This document shows, one piece after another, positions 1-8,828 of a DNA stretch of 64,000 bases. Source of the DNA: Fidelibacterota bacterium. Its GTDB lineage: Bacteria; Fidelibacterota; Marinisomatia; Marinisomatales; UBA1611. A program made the position numbers and the translations under genes. Position 1 is the first letter of the stretch. Every line of letters begins with the position of its first letter. The stretch lies in NCBI GenBank assembly GCA_002708715.1, contig PAPB01000028.1, forward strand, positions 1-64,000, given 5' to 3'. The notes beneath the pieces were generated by a model. It saw only the letters and a list, made by a program, of their open reading frames with translations, was not told the DNA's origin and ran no database searches.

Positions 1-8
1 AAAGAAAT

Positions 9-1004
9 TTAAGGTCTCTCCACTCTATATGGGATTGACCAAACATTTGTATTGTATCCGCCATTGGAAACTAATATGGTCGCAAGATCAACTGCCTCTA
101 TGAATGTTCGGAACACACCCCGTACCTGACCTGGTCCTGGACCGTGAACCCTCATGCCTCCTGAATGTATATTATCATTCATCGCCTGATCAAAAAACAA
201 ACCTGAATCGCGCAAATGTCGCCTTCCCCTCTCTTCTCTATTCCTTCCATAATTCAAGAATACCCACTCACCTACTCCAGTACTATCTGTGGTGTATTCT
301 GGGCCATTATTGATAACATTTGCATAGGCGACAACTCTGCTGAAAGAAGTAAATACCGGTAAAGATTCCCTATCGATGTAGAGATCACCCAATTCATCTG
401 AAGAAAAAGAGTATAGCAATTCATCTACTTCTAAGTTATCTGTTAGAGAATAAAATGATAGGTCGACTAACGTGACCTTATCTCCAGAACCACCTACCAT
501 AGGAGTCAATGCATCGATTTTCCATCTATATCCGTCTGGACTTGCAGGATCATCCACTTTAATAAACCTTACCTTTCGGTTAAGGACTGTTGTGAATTCT
601 TTAGAAAAACTAAGAGAGTCGATCTCATTTTGATTGGTATCAATTGCAATCGCAATGAATTCGCCATTTACCGTATGGGTAATTAGTCCAATAGCAGTAT
701 CTTGACCAGTTTCAAATTCAACGGTCCTTTCACGATCGATTAGTTGTCTTCCAAATCGTAACCTATATCCTTCTCCAAAAGATAATGTGTCACTGAAAGT
801 ACGCGTCATACCTTCGGTCTCAAGTCCAATATCATGATCAAGGTCCATATCACCACCAGAATCAAATCCATCTACACCTACAGCCTCATCCTTATCGAGA
901 AGAGCTAAAAGTATGGATTCGATATCCTCTACTGCTGATGGACTGTCCATACATCCATTAATGAGAAAAATGGAAAGGGATGTTGCGATGATATTTTTTT
1001 TCAT
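9..1004 (-). CDS. Hypothetical lipoprotein, last gene of ECF sigma operon
   Basis: A 331-residue protein of unrecognised family. It begins with a lysine-containing n-region and a hydrophobic stretch ending in a lipobox (FLINGC, Cys18), so it is probably a lipid-anchored envelope protein. An Asp/Glu/Gly-rich segment follows (about residues 40-60), and the rest looks beta-rich and soluble. A strong AAGGAG ribosome site lies before the ATG. It sits 13 bp after the Spy-like gene and probably shares the transcript of the ECF sigma gene, so a role in envelope stress or surface sensing is plausible. The function is unknown. Confidence 0.75.
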   Translation of the reverse strand: MKKNIIATSLSIFLINGCMDSPSAVEDIESILLALLDKDEAVGVDGFDSGGDMDLDHDIGLETEGMTRTFSDTLSFGEGYRLRFGRQLIDRERTVEFETGQDTAIGLITHTVNGEFIAIAIDTNQNEIDSLSFSKEFTTVLNRKVRFIKVDDPASPDGYRWKIDALTPMVGGSGDKVTLVDLSFYSLTDNLEVDELLYSFSSDELGDLYIDRESLPVFTSFSRVVAYANVINNGPEYTTDSTGVGEWVFLNYGRNREERGRRHLRDSGLFFDQAMNDNIHSGGMRVHGPGPGQVRGVFRTFIEAVDLATILVSNGGYNTNVWSIPYRVERP

Positions 1005-1017
1005 TTCTTTCTCCTTT

Positions 1018-1533
1018 TTAAAATCCGCGACGTCCGCGTTTACGACCTATTTTTTTATTACGTTTCTTTTTTCCTTTTTTCCCTTTTCCATCTCGTATCT
1101 CTTCTCTCATTTCCATCATCATTCTCTGCTTAAAAACACCAAGCCTGATCATCTGATCAGGTTCCAAAATATTATCAAGACTTAATACGAACTCTGATTC
1201 TAGCTCGATTCGTTTTTGACGTAATTTGGAAACCTCTTCAATAGTCTTCCTCACATCACTCTTGCTTAGCTTCTCTCTATCTATTTCCCCAATCATTTCT
1301 CTCTCTTGCTTTCCTATATCTTCTAAACTCTTTCGATGTTCTCTAAATCTTGGAAAAAAATTTTCTGCTTGTTCAGTTGATAACTCCAAATCATCTGTAA
1401 GACGCCAAATAATCATATTCTCCATCTTTTCAGACCTATCATTGCGTCTTCCTTTTTTATATTCTCTATCTACCCAGTCCTTTTCTTGGGCAACGATACC
1501 AGTTAAAAAACTTAAAAATAAAATATACCTCAT
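1018..1533 (-). CDS. Spy/CpxP/CnrX-like periplasmic protein with basic tail
   Basis: A 171-residue protein with a short signal peptide (about residues 1-15) and a long charged helical body. The segment around residues 48-56 (LELSTEQAE) resembles the LTxxQ motif of Spy/CpxP proteins and heavy-metal sensors, which are all-helical periplasmic chaperones or stress sensors. The last 25 residues are almost entirely Lys/Arg/Gly, which is unusual for the family and could bind nucleic acid, anionic lipid or LPS. The ATG overlaps the stop codon of the upstream gene (TAATG), indicating translational coupling. In CnrYXH-type systems a protein of this fold works with an anti-sigma factor and an ECF sigma factor, which matches this order. 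The fold is inferred from a short motif. Confidence 0.65.
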   Translation of the reverse strand: MRYILFLSFLTGIVAQEKDWVDREYKKGRRNDRSEKMENMIIWRLTDDLELSTEQAENFFPRFREHRKSLEDIGKQEREMIGEIDREKLSKSDVRKTIEEVSKLRQKRIELESEFVLSLDNILEPDQMIRLGVFKQRMMMEMREEIRDGKGKKGKKKRNKKIGRKRGRRGF

Positions 1534-1928
1534 TAGGATTCCCCCTTCCTTGCTGCAAGCTGTTCTATTAATTCAACTGTCTCCCAAACGTATCCTTCAT
1601 CTAGAAGAAAGTATGCCATGTCATTGTAATAATCTTGATCATAATCAAGAGAGTCAATCATTATATTCCAAAAGTCAGTCTCTAATAAATTATCTGTACT
1701 ATCCACAAAATAATTTTCAATTTTAGATTCAGGAGCACCAAACTCTGTGATAATAAGTAAAAGGACTGTAAATACAAATGCCAAAGATGTAAATAGTGTT
1801 TGACGGTTAGTATTGGATGTTTGTATTCTAGAATGCAATTTTGCTAGAAAATCATCACTGTTTATATGTACATCTTCTTTATTTTCCATTATTATTTTTT
1901 TTTCAAATTTATTCATCATTAAGCGCAT
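1533..1928 (-). CDS. Putative single-pass anti-sigma factor
   Basis: A 131-residue protein with about 45 soluble N-terminal residues, one hydrophobic segment (about residues 46-62) and an acidic C-terminal domain of about 65 residues. This is the topology of an anti-sigma factor with a cytoplasmic sigma-binding part and a periplasmic sensor part. No zinc-binding HxxxCxxC motif is seen. It overlaps the 3' end of the ECF sigma gene by 20 bp and the Spy-like gene by 1 bp, so the three are translationally coupled. The role is inferred from topology and position. Starts at codons 4, 5 or 14 are also possible. Confidence 0.6.
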   Translation of the reverse strand: MRLMMNKFEKKIIMENKEDVHINSDDFLAKLHSRIQTSNTNRQTLFTSLAFVFTVLLLIITEFGAPESKIENYFVDSTDNLLETDFWNIMIDSLDYDQDYYNDMAYFLLDEGYVWETVELIEQLAARKGES

Positions 1929-2433
1929 CTTTTAGCGTCCTAAGAGCATGGTGAAAATTTACCTTAGCAGTACCCTCCGACATTCCTGTGATATTGGATA
2001 TTTCTTTGTATGGAAGTTCCTCGGCAATTCTCATTACAACAACACTTCGCTGTTTTTTTGGCAAATTTGATATAGCATTCCATAATTCTTTTTTGATCCA
2101 TCCTTTTTCCACACTTGTATCAATCTTTTGCTGATTAAGAATTTGATCAAGATGTAAAAACCTCTTCCATTTATTGCGAGTAAACCATGAGTTTACAGTG
2201 TTGAGATTAGTCCGATACAAATATGTTGAAAAAGCTGATTGAAATTTAAAATTCTTAAGAGTCTTAAATAGTTTAAAAAAAACATCTTGAGCTAAATCCT
2301 CTGCTACCATCTTATCTCTAGTGATAGTATAAAAAAACCCAACTGTATTAGATAAATATCTTCGGACAAGTCTGTCATATGCAGTTTGGTTTCCATTTTG
2401 GTATAGTTTAATAAGTTCATGATCTTTTTCCAT
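1909..2433 (-). CDS. ECF-type RNA polymerase sigma factor (RpoE-like)
   Basis: A 174-residue protein of standard ECF sigma length. Region 2 lies at about residues 10-85 and includes the typical AEDLAQDVFFKLF stretch near residue 44. Region 4 lies at about residues 115-172, with a helix-turn-helix reading LPYKEISNITGMSEGTAKVNFHH in two parts. It should direct RNA polymerase to stress-type promoters. It is the first gene of a four-gene run with a putative anti-sigma factor, a Spy-like periplasmic protein and a lipoprotein. A possible autoregulated ECF promoter lies just upstream. Confidence 0.95.
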   Translation of the reverse strand: MEKDHELIKLYQNGNQTAYDRLVRRYLSNTVGFFYTITRDKMVAEDLAQDVFFKLFKTLKNFKFQSAFSTYLYRTNLNTVNSWFTRNKWKRFLHLDQILNQQKIDTSVEKGWIKKELWNAISNLPKKQRSVVVMRIAEELPYKEISNITGMSEGTAKVNFHHALRTLKDALNDE

Positions 2434-2450
2434 GTCATTCCATACAATAA

Positions 2451-2473
2451 GACTCTAAAATATGCTAAAGGTT
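2451..2473 (-). promoter_or_regulatory. Candidate ECF-type promoter for the sigma operon
   Basis: Read on the minus strand, AACC (2473-2470) is followed 16 bases later by GTC (2453-2451). This resembles the -35 AAC and -10 GTC cores of ECF sigma promoters. It would leave a leader of only about 10 bases before the sigma ATG at 2433. The motif is short and found by eye, so the call is weak. Confidence 0.3.
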
Positions 2474-2565
2474 AAAAAATATTTTCAATTAACACTATTC
2501 ACATTTTATTGGAATAATAATATTGATTATTTTCTATGTGTTAATATTTAAACCAATTCAACTGT

Positions 2566-5547
2566 ATGACAGCATCTAAGCAAATATTTAAAGCAAATAA
2601 AAGACAAAATGCTGCAATATACCGCCAACCATCACCACTAATGATTTTAGCTGGTGCTGGTACTGGAAAAACATTCACGCTCCAGAACAGAATAGTTCAT
2701 CTCATTAAGCATTATAAAATAAACCCAAAACATATTTTAGCTATAACATATACTGAAAAAGCAGCTAAAGAGTTAAAAAGTCGGATAATAAGTCAAATTG
2801 GATCTAAAGCTCAAACTATGACAGTAAATACTTTCCACTCATTTTGTTTTAAAATCCTAAAAGAATTTGGTAATGAAACTATACCACAACTGCTAGAAGA
2901 GAGTGAAGCAATCCACTTATTTTTAGAGCGTTTTGATAGTCTTGGGCCATTCCAATCCGATGAATTTCCAATGAACCCAAGACGAGCAATCAATGAAAGT
3001 TTTATCCCCTTTTTTAATAGATTAAAAGATGAACTAATAGATCCAGTAAATATGGATATCCCGATACCAGATGAACAAGGACACATTACAGAAGAGATTG
3101 CCAATCAATTAAAAGATTTGCAAAGAATATATCCTCAGTTTCAAATATGGAAAGAGAAAATGAATGTACTTGATTACGGGGACATGGTTCTTTTAGCCTA
3201 TAAACTTTTATCTACAAAAAAAGACATATTGCAAAATGTTCAAAATCACTTCCGTCATATTATTATTGACGAATTCCAGGATAATAATTTTGCCTTAAAT
3301 GAAATTATTACTCTTATCGCAGGTAAAAGAAAATTTATTACTGTAGTGGGTGATGACGATCAAGTAATTTATAGTTTTAGAGGTGCGAGTTCTTATAATA
3401 TTCATTCTTTTCAAAAATTATATCAAACTCATGAAAATTATAAATCTATTTCACTCGAAGATAACTATAGATCATCACAAGCAATACTAGACATAGCTAA
3501 TGCCAGTATATCTAATAATAATAATCGTATCTCAAAAACATTAGTTTCAGGAATTAATAATCAATCTATTAAACCAATTCGATTTTGGGGAAATAAAACA
3601 GAACAATTAGATTTTATCAATAATGAAATTATCAAACTCTCTTCAGATAATTTTTCTTTTAGTGATATATCAGTACTATGTCGGACTAGAAGTCAAACAA
3701 ATATAATAATAGAGTCCTTACAAAGTGCGGGGATTCCTGTTATTGAAAATAGATTAGGTCTATTTAATTGTTCACCAGTCCAAGATATCATAGCATGGTG
3801 CCAACTAATTTGCAAAGGTGCATTTCAAGATTCTGCACTTTATCGAATAATTGTCAAACAATATGGGTACAAGATCGCACACAACATCTTTTCTAATTAT
3901 GATAAACGAGCGTTAAAACCCAGATATGATCTTATAAAAGATGATGACAAGCTTCTCTGTAAATATCCTGAATTAAAAGTTATGATTAAAAATATTACTT
4001 ATTTCCAATCTATAATGCTAAAAAAATCTGCAGGAGAGATAATTTGGGATATTGCTAAACATCTAAAAACACTACAGAATAAAGCAAAACATTATTCATT
4101 TGATGATCACTATGATTTATTAAATATAGGTGATTTTTTAAAAAGAGCTCAAAGTTTTTCTCATCGAAATAAGAAGAAAAATAGTATAATTGTATTTAAT
4201 AAATATCTTGAAGCTATCATGCAATCTGGAGGGCTACCTTCAATATCACCAAGACCGTACAGAAAATATCAATGTGTCAATGTTAGTACTATTCATAGCG
4301 TAAAAGGTGCTGAATTTCCAATAGTATTTCTACCATTTCATAGATCTGCAAGTTTCCCATTAAATTACAGATCAGAAAAACTCATTAAAAGACCACCAAA
4401 TAAATGGCTTCCATATAATTATGATTCAGAACTATCTCAAAAAGAGCAGCACATTCAAGAAGAAAGGAGACTATTTTATGTTGCAGTCACGCGCGCTAAA
4501 GATCAATTATATTTACTTGCACCAAAAAAAGCAACATCACCATTTATTAAAGAACTACCGGATAACCTCATGGATGACATAACAATTTCTAATTCTAATA
4601 GTAAATCCATTACAAAACACACTCAATTAAGAGTAAAATACGAACAACAGCTACAAAGAGCTCTTTCTAGAGAAGAATATCAAAAAGTAAAAGATATTTG
4701 TAAAGTTTTAGAAATATTAAAAGTCTATGAATCTGGGAAAAAAATAAAACTAGGTAACACTAATTGGGAACAACAGTTAAAAAATGAATTAAAAAATGAT
4801 ATTGTACAATCAAAAAATGAAGCAATACATCTGTCCGCAAGTGCTATAGAAACATATGAAAACTGCCCTTTAAAATATAGATTGAGCAAAATTGATGGAA
4901 TACCACAGACTGCCAATAAACCCGAACTAGTTTTTGGTAATATTATTCATAAAGTTTTACAAAGGTTTCATCGACCAGATGCAGAAGTCTCAAAAAACAG
5001 AATCTTACGAATATTAAATGAAGAATGGAAAAATGATGAATTTGACTATTCTGTTAGAGAAGCGAAGTTTAAAGAGCAAGGTATTGAAATGTTATCTGAG
5101 TATGTACGCTTTGTAAAAAATAACACACCTAATGTATTAAATAGAGAAAAACCAATTGAGTTTAACATTGGTCATATAAACATTAAAGGTGTTATAGATC
5201 GAATTGATAGGGTATCAGATGGGACAGAAATTGTCGATTATAAAACTAGTAGAGCCACTTCACCAGCAAAATCCAATCTACAGCTAGCTATATATTCAAT
5301 GTATTTAGAACAAACTACTGAAAAAGAGATTAATGGTATACCATTATCTGCTAAGCTCCATTTTTTGCGAGAATATGAAAAGCCTATAAAAAGTCATTCT
5401 TTTAATAATGAGCAACTAGCAAATGTCCAAGAAAAAATAATAAGTGTAGCATCAGGGATTGAAAATAAAATTTTTAACCCTAAAAAAGGGAAGCATTGTG
5501 ATTGGTGCGACTACAAATTTCTTGCGTGCCCAGAATGGGAAGACTAA
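2566..5547 (+). CDS. UvrD/Rep-type DNA helicase fused to PD-(D/E)XK nuclease with Fe-S staple
   Basis: A 993-residue protein. The N-terminal part is a superfamily 1A helicase with Walker A AGAGTGKT (residues 29-36), Walker B DEFQD (235-239), a GDDDQVIYSFRGA motif III region, a TIHSVKGAEF motif and VAVTRAK near residue 645. The C-terminal part, from about residue 755, is a RecB/AddB-like nuclease with GVIDRID and the catalytic D891-Y-K893. Cys767 with Cys978, Cys981 and Cys988 matches the four-cysteine 4Fe-4S staple of AddB-type nucleases. It probably unwinds and degrades DNA ends in repair or in removal of foreign DNA. No AddA/AddB or RecC/D partner is adjacent. There is no obvious ribosome site before the ATG. 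It is the only plus-strand gene in the first 16 kb. Confidence 0.92.
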   Translation: MTASKQIFKANKRQNAAIYRQPSPLMILAGAGTGKTFTLQNRIVHLIKHYKINPKHILAITYTEKAAKELKSRIISQIGSKAQTMTVNTFHSFCFKILKEFGNETIPQLLEESEAIHLFLERFDSLGPFQSDEFPMNPRRAINESFIPFFNRLKDELIDPVNMDIPIPDEQGHITEEIANQLKDLQRIYPQFQIWKEKMNVLDYGDMVLLAYKLLSTKKDILQNVQNHFRHIIIDEFQDNNFALNEIITLIAGKRKFITVVGDDDQVIYSFRGASSYNIHSFQKLYQTHENYKSISLEDNYRSSQAILDIANASISNNNNRISKTLVSGINNQSIKPIRFWGNKTEQLDFINNEIIKLSSDNFSFSDISVLCRTRSQTNIIIESLQSAGIPVIENRLGLFNCSPVQDIIAWCQLICKGAFQDSALYRIIVKQYGYKIAHNIFSNYDKRALKPRYDLIKDDDKLLCKYPELKVMIKNITYFQSIMLKKSAGEIIWDIAKHLKTLQNKAKHYSFDDHYDLLNIGDFLKRAQSFSHRNKKKNSIIVFNKYLEAIMQSGGLPSISPRPYRKYQCVNVSTIHSVKGAEFPIVFLPFHRSASFPLNYRSEKLIKRPPNKWLPYNYDSELSQKEQHIQEERRLFYVAVTRAKDQLYLLAPKKATSPFIKELPDNLMDDITISNSNSKSITKHTQLRVKYEQQLQRALSREEYQKVKDICKVLEILKVYESGKKIKLGNTNWEQQLKNELKNDIVQSKNEAIHLSASAIETYENCPLKYRLSKIDGIPQTANKPELVFGNIIHKVLQRFHRPDAEVSKNRILRILNEEWKNDEFDYSVREAKFKEQGIEMLSEYVRFVKNNTPNVLNREKPIEFNIGHINIKGVIDRIDRVSDGTEIVDYKTSRATSPAKSNLQLAIYSMYLEQTTEKEINGIPLSAKLHFLREYEKPIKSHSFNNEQLANVQEKIISVASGIENKIFNPKKGKHCDWCDYKFLACPEWED

Positions 5548-5575
5548 GTATGTTACATAAAATAAATATCGTTCT

Positions 5576-7213
5576 TTACTCTTCTACTCTTGTCAAATCA
5601 GCAAGATGGTATGATTTTTTACTCTTTGGTTTTATTGGGATTATTGCATCCATAAAACCATTACGTTTAACATTAACTTCACCTTCATAATTGATTGGCA
5701 TACCAACAATATGTAACTCCCCAACTATTTTTGCCACTGCGAATAATGATTCATCAACATAAAGTCTATATATGTCATCCTTGGTAGGAGTAAAAGGATC
5801 AAAATATATTACTACCTCTCTCCCCTTAATTAAATCTTGATCTGCAATGAATGTCTTTATTGATTTAGCTCCCTCATTTAAGTTAAGCGTATCACTATCT
5901 GCAAATAGATTTACATAGTGTTTCCCTGGAAATCGTTCTTGTGTGTTAGCATAACTATTCCTTAAATATTTTCCTAATGGCAAATCTAAAATTGTCACTG
6001 AATTATTTCCTTTATTAATTAAGTACTCATATGGCTCCGATTCAATCTGCAAATTATTATTATTTTTATTACCCCATATAACTAATGTATCAGATTCATC
6101 ATTTAATTTTAGAAGCTCAAAACCAACACCATTCCAAATATTCATAATAGATATATCACCAAATAATCTAGGAGGCGGACACCCATTTAAATCTGGATTG
6201 CTGTTTGCCTCACCAGGAATTTGAGGACAGGCATCATCATCATCAAAGATGCCATCTCCATCAGTATCTTTTGGTGGTGGAATATATGGCAATGATACAT
6301 GAATCTCATTTAAATCACCTGCTATAACTTTAAAATTGGTTTCAAAATATTTTTCATTATTTTTTAAGAAAGCTTGAAATTTATACTCACCAGCTAAAAA
6401 AGTTGTATTCTCATCATAATCACTTATTAGTCTGTAGTCATCCGAAGCATATTTTGATAGAATATCATTATGGGTTTCAAAAAAATTTGAAGGTATTGTA
6501 ATAGTGTGAAATGGAGCATAATCAGATTTCTTAGTATTTTCAAAATTAGTACCTACGACTGTTCGCAGTGGTCTAATTGATATATCATCCCATCTAATTC
6601 TATTTCTACTAGTTGAATCAACTCTAACATATACAGAACCAACAAACGGCATTATAATCTTTGCCATCAAGGGCTTAATAATATCATTAATCTGAGATCT
6701 AAGATTAGTAATTGATTCAAAATTTAAAGCAAACGATTCTGATGAAATTATTTTTTGAGTTGAAACATCAATAAGCTTTAGATCTATTTCATATTGTGAT
6801 GCTAATGTATTTATTTCTCCAATAAAAATAAAATCTGTACGCTTAGGATAATCGTAAGATTTAACAAGTTTAATAAAATTGTCTGTCTTAATTCGATTTT
6901 GAATTGATTCACCCGCTATATTTAAATGAGGATTTTTAGCTACTGCTGATGTCACCATTGCAGAAACAAGTTTAGGATCCAAAGCCTTTCCAAAGGCTAG
7001 ATTTTCACTTAAAGTTATATCCTTTTTATTAAAATTAGGAAATTGAATAAGTTTATTTTTACTCTCATCTTGCTCACCTCCATGTAAAAGTATAGATGTT
7101 GTATCATAGCTAACAAAATGATATATATATATCATAGGTGGATCAGAGACACTAAAAGCTTGTGCCATTATATTTGTCATTATAAATAATAGAATAATAA
7201 AGATGCTTTTCAT
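5576..7213 (-). CDS. Secreted TSP3-repeat protein with CsgG/FlgO-like N-terminal domain
   Basis: A 545-residue exported protein with a signal peptide (about residues 1-18, ending AQA). Residues about 50-200 look like a CsgG/TolB-N/FlgO-type fold: a conserved-looking strand (DFIFIGEINT) is followed by IDLKLIDVSTQKII, the typical 'ligand strand - LVD - tG' pattern. A calcium-binding thrombospondin type 3 repeat follows near residues 315-345 (DTDGDGIFDDDDACP, with two Cys and PDLNGCPP). The C-terminal 200 residues are beta-rich and unassigned. It is 28 bp behind a lipoprotein containing the same kind of CsgG-like repeats, so the two probably act together at the cell surface. It has an AAGGA ribosome site. 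Confidence 0.65.
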   Translation of the reverse strand: MKSIFIILLFIMTNIMAQAFSVSDPPMIYIYHFVSYDTTSILLHGGEQDESKNKLIQFPNFNKKDITLSENLAFGKALDPKLVSAMVTSAVAKNPHLNIAGESIQNRIKTDNFIKLVKSYDYPKRTDFIFIGEINTLASQYEIDLKLIDVSTQKIISSESFALNFESITNLRSQINDIIKPLMAKIIMPFVGSVYVRVDSTSRNRIRWDDISIRPLRTVVGTNFENTKKSDYAPFHTITIPSNFFETHNDILSKYASDDYRLISDYDENTTFLAGEYKFQAFLKNNEKYFETNFKVIAGDLNEIHVSLPYIPPPKDTDGDGIFDDDDACPQIPGEANSNPDLNGCPPPRLFGDISIMNIWNGVGFELLKLNDESDTLVIWGNKNNNNLQIESEPYEYLINKGNNSVTILDLPLGKYLRNSYANTQERFPGKHYVNLFADSDTLNLNEGAKSIKTFIADQDLIKGREVVIYFDPFTPTKDDIYRLYVDESLFAVAKIVGELHIVGMPINYEGEVNVKRNGFMDAIIPIKPKSKKSYHLADLTRVEE

Positions 7214-7241
7214 TTTAACGTCCTTGTATTAGGAATAAATT

Positions 7242-8828
7242 TTAGTTGATATTACTTAGCTCACTAACTTGGATTATGTCACCTGTATTTATATCAATTA
7301 GCCTGATACCTAAAGCGATATTTTTATAATCAGGGTGTGTAGGTGACAATTTCTCATAGGGAATTAAGTTATTATAGACTATCAACATATCAACTCCAAA
7401 CTCCTTTAGTTGGCCCCAGTCATCTAAATAAAGTGGATTCAAATTGAATACTTTTTCATCATACATCCATGGTCTTTTAAGATACAGTGTTTTCAATTTT
7501 TCATAAGTTGGAATCTTTCGTTCTACAAGAGCAGTCATCATACCCTCTTCAATAATTAAATTCATTTCATTAAAAGACGATTGGCTTTGAAAGTACTTTT
7601 CGGACTCCACAGCTTGTTTATCTCCATCTATAATTAGAACCTTTTTATTTTTTAATAATGAGATATCAACATTAGCTTTAAATTGACTAACAACGGCATC
7701 ATGATTTTCAATAATACCTTCGTCTATTCTCCCATTAAAAACAAAAGCATTAGAATAGATTATTCTACCATTATTTTTTACATCAATTATTTTCAGATAT
7801 AATCCATTATCTGGGATATGCCGATACATCATTAACATATTACAATTAGTTTCACTATAAAACTCAGACCACTCTTCATATAATAATGGACTTGTATTAA
7901 ACACGATATTTTCATAAACAGAAGGATATTTTAATTTGAAACCTTTAGTCTTTTCCATGATAATAGGATCATTATCTTTATATTTCTCATTGTGGATTAA
8001 ACCTGTAATAATAGCATTTTCAATACCCATTGTCCTTTTGGATGGTTGATTATTATAATTACCAGAAATATTTAAGATATCCGTATTCAATAGTCCCATC
8101 CTAACATTCTTTTGAAAAATCGCCCTAGGTAAATCTCCTATGTTTTTAACAATATCATAGGTCTCATTAAAAGAATTAATCTCACCTTCAGCTAGCCAAT
8201 CTATTTGGTCTCCTATCGTTATCATTGCTGAAGTCAATACTTTCATAGATTGTAAATCAATCATTCGTAAATAAACAACAACTGCAAGGTCACTATCTGA
8301 AAAATCTATGATTTGATATGTGAGAAGATTAGGTGCCCTGATTTCATTTTCGATTAAAGATAAATCATTTAAATTTAGCCCATGCATGTAAAAAGCATCT
8401 TCAGGAGCCGTTCCAACAAATTCAGAAGGATCTCGTGGACTTATGTGGTCTAACTTTTCCGCCACAGTTAAACCTTTACGAACCAAACCATCAATAAATC
8501 CATTCTCTAAAGCCATATCCCATTTATCAAGTTGGCCATAATTATTTCCAATAGGTAACTCATCGACTCTAGCTAAATACACCCTTGATTTCCACTTTCC
8601 ATCAGGTATATGACCTAAAAACTCATTAAAATTTGTATGGAGTGTGATTTTTCTACCAAGATCATGAATATCTATAAACTTTTGTGCTTGAATATTTTCT
8701 GTATCTTCAATATTCACAACCGAAGGAAATCCATCTTGTTCCTTTGCTACTTGTGGCGGTGTGCAACCTATAAAATAAAAAATTATTATACAGGTTATAA
8801 AAACAAATTTGCGTATAAAAAAGGTCAT
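7242..8828 (-). CDS. Lipoprotein with three CsgG/FlgO-like repeats
   Basis: A 528-residue protein with a lipobox (FYFIGC, Cys22). Three internal repeats are visible. The helical halves are at residues 103-126, 264-283 and 421-445, with shared patterns such as ENGFIDGLV, ENAIITGLI and EEGMMTALV. The strand halves are at 183-201, 341-361 and 504-523 (LRMIDL, LKIIDV, LRLIDI-like). This is the pattern of CsgG/FlgO/LpoB-type lipoprotein domains, which form periplasmic or outer-membrane assemblies. It overlaps the upstream regulator by 4 bp (ATGA) and has a good AAGGAG site, so it is probably co-transcribed with the regulator. The fold assignment is by pattern only. Confidence 0.65.
   Translation of the reverse strand: MTFFIRKFVFITCIIIFYFIGCTPPQVAKEQDGFPSVVNIEDTENIQAQKFIDIHDLGRKITLHTNFNEFLGHIPDGKWKSRVYLARVDELPIGNNYGQLDKWDMALENGFIDGLVRKGLTVAEKLDHISPRDPSEFVGTAPEDAFYMHGLNLNDLSLIENEIRAPNLLTYQIIDFSDSDLAVVVYLRMIDLQSMKVLTSAMITIGDQIDWLAEGEINSFNETYDIVKNIGDLPRAIFQKNVRMGLLNTDILNISGNYNNQPSKRTMGIENAIITGLIHNEKYKDNDPIIMEKTKGFKLKYPSVYENIVFNTSPLLYEEWSEFYSETNCNMLMMYRHIPDNGLYLKIIDVKNNGRIIYSNAFVFNGRIDEGIIENHDAVVSQFKANVDISLLKNKKVLIIDGDKQAVESEKYFQSQSSFNEMNLIIEEGMMTALVERKIPTYEKLKTLYLKRPWMYDEKVFNLNPLYLDDWGQLKEFGVDMLIVYNNLIPYEKLSPTHPDYKNIALGIRLIDINTGDIIQVSELSNIN

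Noticed and set aside
913-1726. Plus-strand ORFs over the Spy-like and anti-sigma genes
   Set aside because: Phe/Ser-rich antisense frames; the minus-strand genes have overlaps, ribosome sites and known motifs.
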